Of a stretch of 64,000 nt of DNA, positions 1 through 11,795 are shown in pieces (position 1 is the stretch's first letter; every line of letters begins with the position of its first letter). Location: contig QHSL01000085.1 in the NCBI GenBank assembly GCA_003220435.1, positions 36,782 to 100,781 of the forward strand. The letters run 5' to 3'. This stretch comes from Candidatus Rokuibacteriota bacterium. Lineage in GTDB: Bacteria; Methylomirabilota; Methylomirabilia; Rokubacteriales; CSP1-6. A model generated the notes under the pieces. It was not told the DNA's origin, did not search any database, and saw only the letters and a list, made by a program, of their open reading frames with translations. Made by a program: the position numbers and the translations under genes.

Positions 1-4
1 ACGC

Positions 5-931
5 GTGGCTCGACCCGCGGATCCGCTTTCGCTAATGGCGATCAGGCCGACGAGCGTTACCGAAGTCTCCGGCATCGCCCCGGATCGATCCTGGCTCACC
101 GAGGTCGGCGACTTCTGTCGGCAACGCCCGCTGGGCGCGATCGGGGCCGCCGTCGTCGTCGTCAACATCCTCGTCGGCCTCGCCGCCAACCTGATCGCCC
201 CCTACGACCCGCTGACCACTGACTACGGCGCCATGCTCGCGCGGCCATCCGCCGCCCATTGGCTCGGCACCGACGCGTTTGGCCGCGACGTGCTCTCGCG
301 CATCATCTACGGGTCGCGCACTGCCATGCTGGTCGGCTTCGCCTGCGCCCTGCTCGGCGCCACCATCGGCACCGTGATCGGAGTCACCAGCGCGTACTTC
401 GCGGGACGGGTCGACCTGCTCATCCAGCGGGTCATGGACATCTTCCTGGCGTTCCCGCTGATCATCCTGGCTCTAGCGGTCGTCTCGATCCTCGGCACCG
501 GGATCGGCAACGTCATTATCGCGATCGCGATCCCCATGATCCCGCGCGCGGCGCTGGTTGCGCGGTCGAGTGCCTTGGCGATCCGCGAGATGCCGTATGT
601 CGACGCGGCGCGCGCCGCCGGGTACCGTCACCAGCGGATCATCCTGCGCCACATGTTGCCGAACGTCATGGCACCCTACCTCATCATGCTGACCGCGTAC
701 CTCGGCCAGGCCATCCTGCTCGAGGCGTCGCTCTCGTTCCTGGGCCTGGGTGTGTCCGAGCCGACGGCCGCGTGGGGGTTGATGCTCCGGGGCGCCGCTG
801 TCCAGTTCGCTGAGGCCGCGCCGTGGATGGCGATCTTCCCCGGCCTCGCGATCAGCCTGGCGGTCTTCGCGTTCAACCTGTTCGGCGACTCCCTGCGGGA
901 CGCGCTCGACCCACGCTTGAAGACGCAGTAG
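5..931 (+). CDS. Dipeptide/oligopeptide ABC transporter permease (DppC type)
   Basis: Inner-membrane permease subunit of a peptide/nickel-type ABC importer. An N-terminal membrane segment lies near residues 38-60 and is followed by the family hallmark LGTDAFGRDVLSRIIYG. The central BPD_transp_1 domain has several hydrophobic helices and the EAA-like loop reads DAARAAGYRHQRIILRHMLP. The C-terminus FNLFGDSLRDALDPRLK is typical of DppC. The frame opens with GTG at 5 and has an ATG at 35; neither has a clear Shine-Dalgarno, so the start is uncertain. It is probably the last permease gene of an operon whose other members lie upstream of the window. A second, related permease pair with a binding protein occurs at 19.4-23.0 kb. 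Confidence 0.9.
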   Translation: MARPADPLSLMAIRPTSVTEVSGIAPDRSWLTEVGDFCRQRPLGAIGAAVVVVNILVGLAANLIAPYDPLTTDYGAMLARPSAAHWLGTDAFGRDVLSRIIYGSRTAMLVGFACALLGATIGTVIGVTSAYFAGRVDLLIQRVMDIFLAFPLIILALAVVSILGTGIGNVIIAIAIPMIPRAALVARSSALAIREMPYVDAARAAGYRHQRIILRHMLPNVMAPYLIMLTAYLGQAILLEASLSFLGLGVSEPTAAWGLMLRGAAVQFAEAAPWMAIFPGLAISLAVFAFNLFGDSLRDALDPRLKTQ

Positions 932-952
932 ACGAGACCTCCGTTCCAAACA

Positions 953-1013
953 CCCGGAATGCTTGACGCATTCAGCCCGGATGCTTGACACGCTGCGCGG
1001 ATTCGGGTACAAC
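953..1013 (+). promoter_or_regulatory. Promoter of the ferredoxin gene with duplicated -35-containing repeat
   Basis: TTGACA at 985-990, a 17-nt spacer, then TACAAC at 1008-1013 form a near-consensus sigma-70 promoter about 60 nt upstream of the ferredoxin ATG. The sequence around the -35 is duplicated: CCCGGAATGCTTGAC at 953-967 and CCCGGATGCTTGAC at 976-989. The upstream copy has no -10 at the right distance, so it may be a regulator site rather than a second promoter. Confidence 0.6.
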
Positions 1014-1074
1014 CTCCGGTGGTCTCACCTGGCGGCGCGCACCTCGAACAGTGATCGATAGCGGGAGGTTCTTG

Positions 1075-1341
1075 ATGCCGTATATCATCGCCGAGCCGTG
1101 CATCAACGTGAAGGACAAGGCCTGTGTCGAGGTCTGTCCGGTGGATTGCATCTATGAAGGCGAGACGATGCTCTACATCCACCCGGACGAGTGCATCGAC
1201 TGCGGCGCCTGTGAGCCGGTGTGCCCGGTGAAGGCGATCTTCGCGGAAGACGAGACGCCGGATCAGTGGAAGAACTACATCGAGATCAACAAGCAGTTCT
1301 TCAAGGACAATCCCGGAGTGAAGCCCGCGACCAAGGCGTAG
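1075..1341 (+). CDS. Seven-iron type ferredoxin (3Fe-4S/4Fe-4S)
   Basis: Small soluble electron carrier of 88 residues. The first cluster motif is Cys9-x7-Cys17-x3-Cys21-Pro with Cys25 following. The second is [12 protein letters not shown], a full CxxCxxCxxxCP set. The missing cysteine in the first motif is the pattern of 7Fe (FdxA-like) ferredoxins. The ATG at 1075 follows GGGAGG at 1062-1067, a good ribosome binding site. It is monocistronic, with its own promoter (985-1013) and a downstream hairpin (1368-1402). Likely partners are oxidoreductases elsewhere in the genome. Confidence 0.93.
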   Translation: MPYIIAEPCINVKDKACVEVCPVDCIYEGETMLYIHPDECIDCGACEPVCPVKAIFAEDETPDQWKNYIEINKQFFKDNPGVKPATKA

Positions 1342-1367
1342 CTGCACACGCCTCGCAGCACCACGCC

Positions 1368-1402
1368 AGGCCCGCCGTGCATGTTGATCGCGCGGCGGGC
1401 CT
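1368..1402 (+). terminator. Hairpin downstream of the ferredoxin gene
   Basis: AGGCCCGCCG at 1368-1377 pairs perfectly with CGGCGGGCCT at 1393-1402 across a 15-nt loop. It lies 26 nt after the ferredoxin stop codon. There is no T-run, so it may be a weak intrinsic terminator or an RNA-stabilising end. Confidence 0.45.
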
Positions 1403-1460
1403 CAATGCGTTGCCAAACCGCTCGATCGTCGATGGCACGTGCGTTGCGAGTCACGACGGC

Positions 1461-1715
1461 ATGACTTCGACACCTTCAACCGCTCCCGTGTCGCCCGCTC
1501 CCACGCCCGTGGCCTCGCAGACCGCCGGCTATCACGGCGCGGTCTCGGAGTTCAAGCGCCGGCTGATCGAGTCGACGCTCCACCAGGCGCGGGGCAACCG
1601 CACCCATGCCGCCCGTGCCCTCGGGCTGCAGCGGACCTACCTGCTGCGGCTCATCCGCGACCTCGGCGTCGCGGCGCCGCCGCCGCCCCAGCGCCGGCGG
1701 CGCTCCGCTGCGTAG
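1461..1715 (+). CDS. Small Fis-type helix-turn-helix protein
   Basis: An 84-residue protein with a Ser/Pro/Ala/Thr-rich N-terminus and a C-terminal Fis-type HTH (HTH_8). The core includes FKRRLIESTLHQARGNRTHA, then AARALGLQRTYLLRLIRDLG, the recognition helix found at the C-terminus of NtrC-like regulators. No receiver or AAA+ domain is attached, so it is a solo DNA-binding module. The tail is Pro/Arg-rich. The ATG at 1461 lacks a strong ribosome binding site. Targets are unknown; it could be a small nucleoid or activator-type protein. It stands alone between the ferredoxin and CoA-transferase genes. Confidence 0.7.
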   Translation: MTSTPSTAPVSPAPTPVASQTAGYHGAVSEFKRRLIESTLHQARGNRTHAARALGLQRTYLLRLIRDLGVAAPPPPQRRRRSAA

Positions 1716-1923
1716 GGAGTTGACCTTTCGCGAACCGCCCGGCAATCTGTGGCTCGCCGCGGCCCCCGGGCGCGGGGCATCCGCGCGCCCCGTGGAGACG
1801 CGGGCGCGCAGCCCATTGCCGACGGTGGCGTCCGGTGCGACGTCACGTGATGCGCGCTCCAGGCCGTCGCGGGGCTGGGCCCCGCCGGCCGAGGCGCGCG
1901 ACCGAAGAGGAAAGGACGAACTC

Positions 1924-3120
1924 GTGCCGAAATCCAGTGGACCGCTGGCCGGCGTTCGCGTGCTCGACCTCACCCGGGTTCTCGCCGGTCCCTTCTGCGC
2001 GATGATGCTCGGCGACATGGGCGCCGAGGTGATCAAGATCGAGGAGCCCGGCAAGGGCGACGACACCCGGAGCTGGCCGCCGTTCGTCGGCGGCGAGTCG
2101 ACCTACTTCATGTCCGTCAACCGGAACAAGAAGAGCATGACGCTGAACCTCAAGGCGCCCGAGGGTGGGGAGATCCTCCGCACGCTGGTGCGCAAGAGCG
2201 ACGTGCTCCTCGAGAACTTCAGGACCGGGACGATGGACAAGCTCGGCTTCGGGTACCGCGCCCTCTCGCGCCTGAACCCACGGCTCGTCTACTGCGCGAT
2301 CTCCGGGTTCGGCGAGTCGGGCCCGGAGGCGCATCGCGCCGGCTACGACCTCATCGTACAGGCGGAGTCCGGCGTGATGGACCTCACCGGGTTCACCGAC
2401 GGCCCGCCGGTGAAGGTGGGCAACTCGATCGCCGACCTCGCGGCCGGCATGTCGGCGGCCCACGGCGTGACCCTGGCGCTGCTGGCGCGGACCCGAACCC
2501 GCCGGGGCCAGAAGGTCGAGATCTCGATGCTCGACGTGATGGCGTCGCTGCTGACGTATCAGGCCAGGAGCTACTTCGGCACCGGGCAGCGCCCCACCCG
2601 CCGCGGCAACGCGCACCCCTCGATCGTGCCCTACGAAGTCTTCCGGGCCGCCGACGCGTTCCTGGTGCTGGGTGTCGCCAATAACTCGCTGTGGGCGAAG
2701 TGCTGCGCCGTGCTCGAGCGCCCGGACCTCACCCGCGACAGCCGCTTCGACGCCGAGGCCAAGCGCGTCCAGAATCGCGATGTGCTGGTGCCGCTCTTGA
2801 ACGAGATCCTCGGGACGCGCGCCGCCGCCGAATGGATCAAGCGGTTCGAGGCCGCCGGCATCCCGGCCGGTCTCATCAAGTCGGTCGCCGAAGTGTGCGA
2901 GAGCGAGCACCTGAAGGCGCGGGGAATGACCGTGACGCTGCCGCACCCCAAGGCCGAGCGGGTGACCGTGATGGGCGTTCCGGTGCGCCTGCACACGACG
3001 CCCGGGAGAGTCGCGACGGCGCCGCCCCTGCTCGGCCAGCACACCGAGACGGTGCTCCGGACACTGGTCGGCCTCAAGAAGCCGGTGATCGCGCGCTTGC
3101 GCACGCAGGGCGCCATCTGA
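1924..3120 (+). CDS. Class III (CaiB/BaiF family) acyl-CoA transferase
   Basis: Transfers CoA between a CoA-thioester and a carboxylic acid in the cytoplasm; the specific substrate is unknown. The protein is 398 residues, normal for the family. It begins with PLAGVRVLDLTRVLAGPFC and the Rossmann-like GDMGAEVIKIEEP segment. The expected catalytic aspartate is Asp142 in GYDLIVQAESG. Start is GTG at 1924, preceded by the purine-rich GAGGAAAGGACG; upstream sequence in the same frame is low-complexity and not family-like. A promoter-like TTGACC (1720-1725) lies in the 208-nt gap upstream. The downstream acetyltransferase remnant begins within a few bases of the stop. Confidence 0.9.
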   Translation: MPKSSGPLAGVRVLDLTRVLAGPFCAMMLGDMGAEVIKIEEPGKGDDTRSWPPFVGGESTYFMSVNRNKKSMTLNLKAPEGGEILRTLVRKSDVLLENFRTGTMDKLGFGYRALSRLNPRLVYCAISGFGESGPEAHRAGYDLIVQAESGVMDLTGFTDGPPVKVGNSIADLAAGMSAAHGVTLALLARTRTRRGQKVEISMLDVMASLLTYQARSYFGTGQRPTRRGNAHPSIVPYEVFRAADAFLVLGVANNSLWAKCCAVLERPDLTRDSRFDAEAKRVQNRDVLVPLLNEILGTRAAAEWIKRFEAAGIPAGLIKSVAEVCESEHLKARGMTVTLPHPKAERVTVMGVPVRLHTTPGRVATAPPLLGQHTETVLRTLVGLKKPVIARLRTQGAI

Positions 3121-3122
3121 AC

Positions 3123-3655
3123 CTGATACCCCTCACGCTCGAGGGACGCCACATCACGCTGGAGCCGATCGCCGAGCGCCACGCGGCCGACCTCTTCGAG
3201 ACGATGCGAGACGAGGAGGTCTGACCCTCGATCTGATTCGCCAGGCGGAAGGGCTGATGGCCCGGCGCGATTCGATCGTCTTCGCGCAGATCTGGCGCGA
3301 GACGGGCCGCGCGATCGGCTCCACCCGGCTCGACGTGCGTCCGGCCGACCGCCAGGTGGAGATCGGCGCGACGTTCGCCCGCGACTACTGGCGCACCGCC
3401 GCGAACACGGAGTCGAAGTATCTCTTCCTGCGCCACTGCTTCGGGACTCTCGGCTGCATGCGCGTCGCGCTCAAGACCGACGGGCGCAACGTCCGTTCTC
3501 AGGAAGCCATCGCCCGCCTCGGCGCCGTCCGCGAGGGCACGTTGCGCAAGCACATGAACGTGCGCGGGTACCAGCACGACACGGTCTACTTCTCCATCCT
3601 CGACTCGGAATGGCCGCCGATCCGCACCCGTCTCGCCGCGCGTCTCTACGCCTAG
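3123..3655 (+). pseudogene. GNAT-family N-acetyltransferase, disrupted by frameshift and small deletion
   Basis: Two pieces in different frames together make a RimJ/RimL-like GNAT. The N-terminal piece reads LTLEGRHITLEPIAERHAAD and ends at DEEV followed by TGA near 3224. The C-terminal piece, in the next frame from about 3221, contains ETGRAIGSTRLDVRPADRQV and the acetyl-CoA region RSQEAIARLGAVREGTLRKH. About a dozen residues normally found after the DEEVW region are absent, so the lesion is a deletion that is not a multiple of three. The two pieces cannot be joined by recoding one stop. No ATG or GTG is visible for the first piece. Either a decaying gene or an assembly error. Confidence 0.7.
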
Positions 3656-3678
3656 CGGTTGGCGACGATCGCCTTGGC

Positions 3679-5004
3679 TCAGGTCGACGTGACGGCGAAG
3701 AGGCGCCAGTCGCCGGGCACGCCCTTCAGCCGGTGGCTCCCCCGATCGTCGAAGCAGATGCCGGAGCCCGCGACGAGATCCCTCACGGTCCCCGACGCCA
3801 GGACCTCCTGAGGCTGAGCGGCTGCTGCGATTCGCGCGCCGGTGTGCACGGCGATGCCGGTGACCTTCGATCCGGCGACCTCGCATTCGCCCGTGTGACG
3901 CCCCGCCCGCACCTCGAGGCCGAGCGCCTGGACCGCGTCGCGGATGGCGCAGGCGCAGCGGATCGCGCGCGCGGGGCCATCGAAGATCGCAAAGAGCCCG
4001 TCGCCCGCCACGTCGATCTCGCGCCCCCGGAACCGCTCGAGCTGCCGGCGGGCGGCGTCGAGATACCTGTCCAGGATCTCCCGCCAGCGGCGGTCACCCA
4101 CAGCCGCGGCACGCTCGGTCGAGCTCACGAGGTCGGTGAACATCACGGTGACGAGCACCCGATCCGGCTCGGGGCCGGGACGCGCGCCGGTGACGAATTC
4201 CTCGATCTCGTCGATCAGGAGATCCATGGTCTTTTGATCGAACGCTTGCTGGAGATGGTCGTCGCCGGGCAGCTCGACGTACTTCGCGCCGCGGATGTGC
4301 TGCGCCAGATAACGTCCAGCCTCCACCGGGACGGTCCGGTCCCCGACCCGGTGAAGAATCAAGGTCGGCGCCTGGATCGCCGGCAGCACGTGGCGCACAT
4401 CGATCTCGTGGTTGGCGCGCATCAGCGCAAGGATGGCTCCGGGACTCGCCGAGGCCCGCTCCAGCCGGCCGAACCACTCGACGAACGCCGCATCGTCCTT
4501 CCGGCTCGGCGCGTTGATCGGAACGAGAACGCCCCGACCCCAGTGAGTCTCGATCCGATGCAGCAGTTTCTCCCAGCGCTCCTGGCTCACCGCCCACGGC
4601 GCTGCCTTGATGCTCGCGAAACTGCCGCATAGGACGAGGGCCGACGTGCGCTCCGGATAGGTGGCGGAGAACATCAATGACATCGAACCGCCTTCCGACC
4701 AGCCGTAGATCGTCGCCCGCGAAGAGCCGGCCGCGTCCATCACCGCGCGCACGTCGCCGACCCGCTCTTCGAGGGTCTGCTCGGCGACCCGATCGGAGAG
4801 CCCCTGACCACGCTTGTCGAAGACGATGACGCGCGCGAAGGACGTGAGCCGCTTCAGCAGGTACCGGTTGATGGGGAACTCCCAGTAGAGATCGGCGTGG
4901 GAAAGCGTCCCCGGGATGAGCACGAGATCGCGCGGGCCATCGCCAAAGACCCGGTAGGCGATGTGCACGTCTCCGCTCTTCGCGTATTTGATGTCGTCCG
5001 CCAC
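3679..5004 (-). CDS. Alpha/beta hydrolase fused to a class III adenylate/guanylate cyclase domain
   Basis: A two-domain cytoplasmic protein. The N-terminal half is an alpha/beta hydrolase with nucleophile elbow YGWSEGGS, acid region HRVGDRTVP and catalytic His in PGDDHLQ. The C-terminal half is a class III nucleotidyl cyclase starting at [15 protein letters not shown], with the first metal Asp in FTDLV, the second in [12 protein letters not shown], and a distal HTGARIA segment that would carry the transition-state Arg. It probably makes cAMP, with the hydrolase domain possibly acting as a ligand sensor; that is inference. GTG at 5004 gives the family-like start [20 protein letters not shown]; an in-frame GTG at 5046 would add 14 residues. 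Divergent from cimA. Confidence 0.87.
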   Translation of the reverse strand: MADDIKYAKSGDVHIAYRVFGDGPRDLVLIPGTLSHADLYWEFPINRYLLKRLTSFARVIVFDKRGQGLSDRVAEQTLEERVGDVRAVMDAAGSSRATIYGWSEGGSMSLMFSATYPERTSALVLCGSFASIKAAPWAVSQERWEKLLHRIETHWGRGVLVPINAPSRKDDAAFVEWFGRLERASASPGAILALMRANHEIDVRHVLPAIQAPTLILHRVGDRTVPVEAGRYLAQHIRGAKYVELPGDDHLQQAFDQKTMDLLIDEIEEFVTGARPGPEPDRVLVTVMFTDLVSSTERAAAVGDRRWREILDRYLDAARRQLERFRGREIDVAGDGLFAIFDGPARAIRCACAIRDAVQALGLEVRAGRHTGECEVAGSKVTGIAVHTGARIAAAAQPQEVLASGTVRDLVAGSGICFDDRGSHRLKGVPGDWRLFAVTST

Positions 5005-5125
5005 CGGCCCCGTATCCCCCGAATCGTGCGAACGCGCGCGTCCCACCAGTCATCATCCCATACCCGGACGACGCCACGCCGAGCAAACTGGCGGGCAACC
5101 TCGGTGGGCACCGCCACGGCGATTG

Positions 5126-5155
5126 TTGACACCCGGCGAGGCGCAGGCGCATCAT
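5126..5155 (+). promoter_or_regulatory. Promoter of cimA
   Basis: TTGACA at 5126-5131, an 18-nt spacer, and CATCAT at 5150-5155. The transcription start would fall only about 4 nt upstream of the cimA ATG at 5167, giving a nearly leaderless mRNA. Confidence 0.5.
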
Positions 5156-5166
5156 CGACGGACATC

Positions 5167-6747
5167 ATGCGACGGCTGATCAAGATCTACGACACGACGT
5201 TGCGAGACGGCACGCAGGGCGAGGGCGTGTCGTTCTCGATGGAGGACAAGGTCCGGCTCGCCACCCGTCTGGACGCGCTCGGGATCCACTACATCGAGGG
5301 CGGATGGCCGGGCTCCAATCCAAAAGATTTGCGCTTCTTCCGCCGCATGCAAGACGTCACGTTCAAGCACGCGAAGCTCGCGGCGTTCAGCATGACCCGC
5401 CGCGCCGGCGGCAGCGCCGACGCGGACGCCAACATGCAGGCGCTCCTGGAGTCGGGGGCGCCGGTGGCGACGATCGTCGGCAAGTCGTGGGACTTCCACG
5501 TGACCGAGGCGCTCGGCACCACGCTGGCCGAGAACCTCGCGATGATCGGCGACACGATCGCGTTTCTCCGGCCCCGGATGGACGAGGTCCTGTTCGACGC
5601 CGAGCACTTCTTCGACGGCTTCCGCGCCAACCGTGAGTACGCGTTGGCCACATTGAAGGCGGCGGAAGAGGCGGGCGCCCAGTGGCTCGTGCTGTGCGAC
5701 ACGAACGGCGGCACGCTGCCGGCCGAGCTCGTGACCATCGTCCAGGCCGTGCAGAAGCACGTGCGGGCGCCGCTCGGAATCCACGTGCACAACGACGCCG
5801 AGTGCGCGGTCGCGAACTCGCTGGCCGCCGTCAACGAGGGCGTCGGCCAGGTGCAGGGGACGTTCAACGGTTTCGGCGAGCGCTGCGGCAACGCGAACCT
5901 CGTGTCGATCATCCCGAGCCTGGTCCTCAAGATGGGGCTCGACTGCATCCCCGAGCCGAACCTGCGCGAGCTGCGTGATGCCGCGCGCTTCGTCTCGGAG
6001 CTGGCGAACCGCACGCCGTGGTCCGCGCAGCCCTACGTCGGCGACTCGGCCTTCGCCCACAAGGGCGGGATGCACGTCTCGGCCGTCCTCAAGCACCCGG
6101 AGACGTACGAGCACATCAAACCGGAGGCCGTCGGCAACCGCCGCCGGGTCCTGGTCTCCGAGCTCGCCGGCAAGTCCAATATCCTCTGGAAGGCGCGGGA
6201 GTACGGGATCGACATCGACCAGGACACGCCGGACTCGCGCCGGATCCTCGAGCAGCTCAAGGCGCTCGAGGACCAGGGGTTCCACTTCGAGGGCGCAGAG
6301 GCGTCGTTCGAGCTACTGATGGAGCGGGCGCTCGGCCGCTATCGTCCTTACTTCGAGCTGCAGGCCTACCGGGTGATCGTCGAGGAGCAGAACGCGGACC
6401 GGGAGCCGGTGGCGGAGGCGACCGTCCGGGTGCGGGTGAAGGGCATCATGGAGCACACCGCCGCGTCCGGTAACGGCCCCGTGAACGCGCTCGACCACGC
6501 CCTGCGCAAGGCCCTTGAGGAGTTCTATCCGAACCTCCGCACCATGCAGCTTCTGGACTACAAGGTGCGCATCCTCGACGAGTCGAAGGGTACCGCCGCC
6601 AAGACCCGGGTGCTGGTCACGTCGGGCGACGGCGACGAGACATGGGGCACCGTCGGCGTCGCCGATAACATCATCGAGGCGTCGTGGCAGGCGCTCGTCG
6701 ACTCCGTCGAGTACAAGCTCCGCCGGGACGAGCGCTCGCGCGCCTGA
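5167..6747 (+). CDS. cimA: (R)-citramalate synthase
   Basis: Condenses pyruvate and acetyl-CoA to (R)-citramalate, the first step of the threonine-independent route to 2-oxobutyrate and isoleucine. The length is 526 residues. The HMGL-like TIM barrel has [16 protein letters not shown] at the N-terminus, the metal-binding [12 protein letters not shown] and [13 protein letters not shown]. The linker carries [19 protein letters not shown], and a LeuA-type dimer/allosteric domain covers roughly residues 380-520. The size and domain order match CimA of the TIGR00977 type rather than 2-isopropylmalate synthase. Start is ATG 5167; a frame extension upstream has no family similarity. It is monocistronic and probably feedback-regulated through the C-terminal domain. 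Confidence 0.93.
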   Translation: MRRLIKIYDTTLRDGTQGEGVSFSMEDKVRLATRLDALGIHYIEGGWPGSNPKDLRFFRRMQDVTFKHAKLAAFSMTRRAGGSADADANMQALLESGAPVATIVGKSWDFHVTEALGTTLAENLAMIGDTIAFLRPRMDEVLFDAEHFFDGFRANREYALATLKAAEEAGAQWLVLCDTNGGTLPAELVTIVQAVQKHVRAPLGIHVHNDAECAVANSLAAVNEGVGQVQGTFNGFGERCGNANLVSIIPSLVLKMGLDCIPEPNLRELRDAARFVSELANRTPWSAQPYVGDSAFAHKGGMHVSAVLKHPETYEHIKPEAVGNRRRVLVSELAGKSNILWKAREYGIDIDQDTPDSRRILEQLKALEDQGFHFEGAEASFELLMERALGRYRPYFELQAYRVIVEEQNADREPVAEATVRVRVKGIMEHTAASGNGPVNALDHALRKALEEFYPNLRTMQLLDYKVRILDESKGTAAKTRVLVTSGDGDETWGTVGVADNIIEASWQALVDSVEYKLRRDERSRA

Positions 6748-6815
6748 TCCGGTCATCGTCCCCCGCTCCCAACACACCCCGAAGCGGTAACGAACTGGCT
6801 GGATTGAGAGTGATC

Positions 6816-6840
6816 TTCCTGGTCAGGAACTCACCAGGAA
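6816..6840. repeat. Perfect 8-bp inverted repeat upstream of the IS21-like HTH gene
   Basis: TTCCTGGT at 6816-6823 and ACCAGGAA at 6833-6840 flank a 9-nt spacer. It sits about 105 nt before the small HTH gene at 6945, in a stretch that is visibly more AT-rich than its surroundings. It could be an operator for that gene's product or a remnant of a mobile element end. Confidence 0.45.
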
Positions 6841-6944
6841 CGAGCGATCTCCCGTTCTGTAAAGACCTGCCAGAAAAGAGAATTACACCCTCCTCGCCCT
6901 TCGGTATCGGATTTGCTTTTCCGGTATGGCAGGAGGGCTCAGAC

Positions 6945-7217
6945 ATGTCGGTCAATGGAACGGCGATCAACGATTCGGCCAATGGCGCCGCCCCCCGTGT
7001 GTGGCCGCCCCGCGGTGTGGGACGCCCCTCGACGGTGGCCCCGTTTGCACCTCAGATCGAGGTGTGGCTGCGCCAGGAACCCGCGCTTTCGGGCGCCGAG
7101 ATTCTCAGACGTGCACGTGAGGTCGGTTATCGGGGCGGCAAGAGCGCGCTGTACGAGCTCGTCCGCCGGCTCCGCGTCCCGGCCTCTGCGGTCTCCGCCA
7201 ACGGCAGTCACTCGTAG
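6945..7217 (+). CDS. Solo IstA-like (IS21-type) helix-turn-helix protein
   Basis: A 90-residue protein. The conserved part resembles the N-terminal DNA-binding region of IS21-family IstA transposases: APQIEVWLRQEPALSGAEIL followed by REVGYRGGKSALYELVRRLR. The DDE catalytic domain and the IstB partner are absent nearby, so it cannot transpose by itself. The ATG at 6945 follows a good AGGAGGG site (6931-6937). The upstream gap (6748-6944) is less GC-rich than the genome and holds an inverted repeat. Most likely a domesticated or orphan transposase DNA-binding domain acting as a regulator; a recent remnant is the alternative. Confidence 0.65.
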   Translation: MSVNGTAINDSANGAAPRVWPPRGVGRPSTVAPFAPQIEVWLRQEPALSGAEILRRAREVGYRGGKSALYELVRRLRVPASAVSANGSHS

Positions 7218-7259
7218 CCGTCGCCTTGACGGCGCACGCCGAGCGCCGAGCACGCTCGG
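7217..7259. terminator. Double hairpin between convergent genes
   Basis: GCCGTC (7217-7222) pairs with GACGGC (7228-7233), and CCGAGCG (7239-7245) pairs with CGCTCGG (7253-7259). They lie immediately after the HTH gene stop and ahead of the convergent RraA-like gene end. Neither is followed by a T-run. Confidence 0.35.
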
Positions 7260-7364
7260 TCGGGCGTCGTGAGCTGACGGTCTACGGTCGACTGCCGCGC
7301 GCCATCACGTCCGGTTTTCGCTCCCCTTTTCGAACTCCTCGATCCTTCTCGCTCGAGTCGCGTC

Positions 7365-8042
7365 TCAGTACGTGCCCGGCCGGATCTGCTTGTAGAGTCC
7401 CTTGAGCGCGTCCGCCGAGAATGTCGGCGACTGGCACAACGAAATGATCTTGCGCTCGTCGGCCTCCACCTTCGTGACCGCCTCCGGGATGCGGGCGGCG
7501 ATCTCGGCGGGGATCGTCACGGCGCCGTGCTGGTCGGCGTGGACCAGGTCGCCCGGCTTCACCCAGAGCCCGCCGACCTTGATGGGCAGTCCGAAGTCCA
7601 CCATGTGCACATAGGCGTGGGAGACCGAGATGTGGGCGGCCGCGAACTGGAAGCCGAGCGCCCGCACCTCGTCGAGATCGCGCACGGAGCCGTCGGTGAT
7701 GACGCCGGGGCAGCCGAGCGCCCGGTGGATGTTGGCCTGCACCTCGCCCCACTGGGCGCCCTGGCCCCGCGGCTCGTCGAGGTCGTGGACCACGATCACG
7801 CGCGGCGCCGGGATCGAGAGCACGTAGTCCCACCACGCGAACGTGGACGAGCGATGGCCCTCGAGGGGCTGGGGCTCGGCCCGAATCACCGCCGTGACGG
7901 CGTAGCCGACCAGCGGCCCGAGCTCGGGGAAGAGGGTCCGGATCTCGGACGACATGTTGCCGTGATGGCGGGGCCGGACGTTGAACGTCTCGATCGCGTT
8001 GGCCACGCTCGGACTCGAGATCTTCTTGAGGGCGTCGATCAT
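7365..8042 (-). CDS. RraA-like / HMG-aldolase family protein
   Basis: A 225-residue member of the RraA-like family, which includes 4-hydroxy-4-methyl-2-oxoglutarate/oxaloacetate aldolases and the RNase E inhibitor RraA. The fold region reads RVIVVHDLDEPRGQGAQWGE and the substrate/metal motif is ITDGSVRDLDEVRALGFQ. The C-terminal half has the swivelling-domain pattern GDLVHADQHGAVTIPAEI. It more likely acts as an aldolase or decarboxylase on a hydroxyacid than as an RNase E regulator, but the substrate is unknown. ATG 8042 overlaps the upstream TPR gene's stop (TGATG). It is the last gene of a ligA-led minus-strand operon. Confidence 0.85.
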   Translation of the reverse strand: MIDALKKISSPSVANAIETFNVRPRHHGNMSSEIRTLFPELGPLVGYAVTAVIRAEPQPLEGHRSSTFAWWDYVLSIPAPRVIVVHDLDEPRGQGAQWGEVQANIHRALGCPGVITDGSVRDLDEVRALGFQFAAAHISVSHAYVHMVDFGLPIKVGGLWVKPGDLVHADQHGAVTIPAEIAARIPEAVTKVEADERKIISLCQSPTFSADALKGLYKQIRPGTY

Positions 8043-8697
8043 CAGATGGTGTCCTTTCGGCGTTGGATCAGCATGGACTTGAGCATCTCGACGGTTTGCT
8101 GGACGGACTCGAGGTTCGGGTTCACGCGGAGCGCCTGCTGGAGGTACTCGAGGGCCTTGGCCGGCCGATCGAGCTTGAGATAGATCATTCCGTAACCGCT
8201 CAGCGCACCGAAGTGGTAGGGGTTGCGCTTCATCACCTCGTCGCAGTCGGCGAGGGATTTCTCGTACTCGCCCAGCAGGTAGTAGACGGTCGCGCGCTTG
8301 TTCCACCCCTCCGCGAACTCCGGCCGGCGCCGGATGACCTCCGTGAAGGTCTCCACCGCGGCCTCGCCGAGACGCGCGCCCATTTGCTCGACGCCCACGG
8401 CGAAGAGCTGGTCGACGGCGTCGTCGCCCGACCGGCTCCACACCCGCCACATCGCGTTCTCGGCGAACGCGCGGACGAGCGGGTCGACGTCGCGCAGCGC
8501 CCGGCTCAGCTGCGGCACGTCACCCATGAGCCCGCGCTCGCCGAGAGCCAGCGCGCCGCGGCGGCGGCCCTCGACGTCATCGGCGTCGGCGAGCGCGGCG
8601 AGCGCCTGTTCGCGCGTCAGGTCTGCCGCGAGCGCGGCGGTGGCCCCCTGCGACAGGACCGCGCAGGCGAAGGCCAGCCCGAGCCACCAGCGCCCCG

Positions 8698-8701
<4 letters not shown>
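8042..8701 (-). CDS. Exported TPR-repeat protein
   Basis: A 219-residue protein with an N-terminal signal peptide (MTGRWWLGLAFACAVLSQGA, then ALAAD cleavage-like). A short HEAT-like stretch follows around residues 30-85, including DVPQLSRALRDVDPLVRAFA. Tetratricopeptide repeats occupy the C-terminal half, for example AEGWNKRATVYYLLGEYEKS and ALEYLQQALRVNPNLESVQQ. It is probably periplasmic and protein-binding; no enzyme motif is visible. It overlaps the kelch gene upstream by 4 nt and the RraA-like gene downstream by 1 nt, so all are co-translated. Confidence 0.8.
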
Positions 8702-11794
<3,093 letters not shown>

Positions 11795-11795
11795 C

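Noticed and set aside
3215..3260. Selenocysteine reading of the TGA in the GNAT remnant
   Set aside because: The downstream family sequence is in a different frame and a second TGA follows within a few codons in the original frame, so recoding cannot restore the protein.
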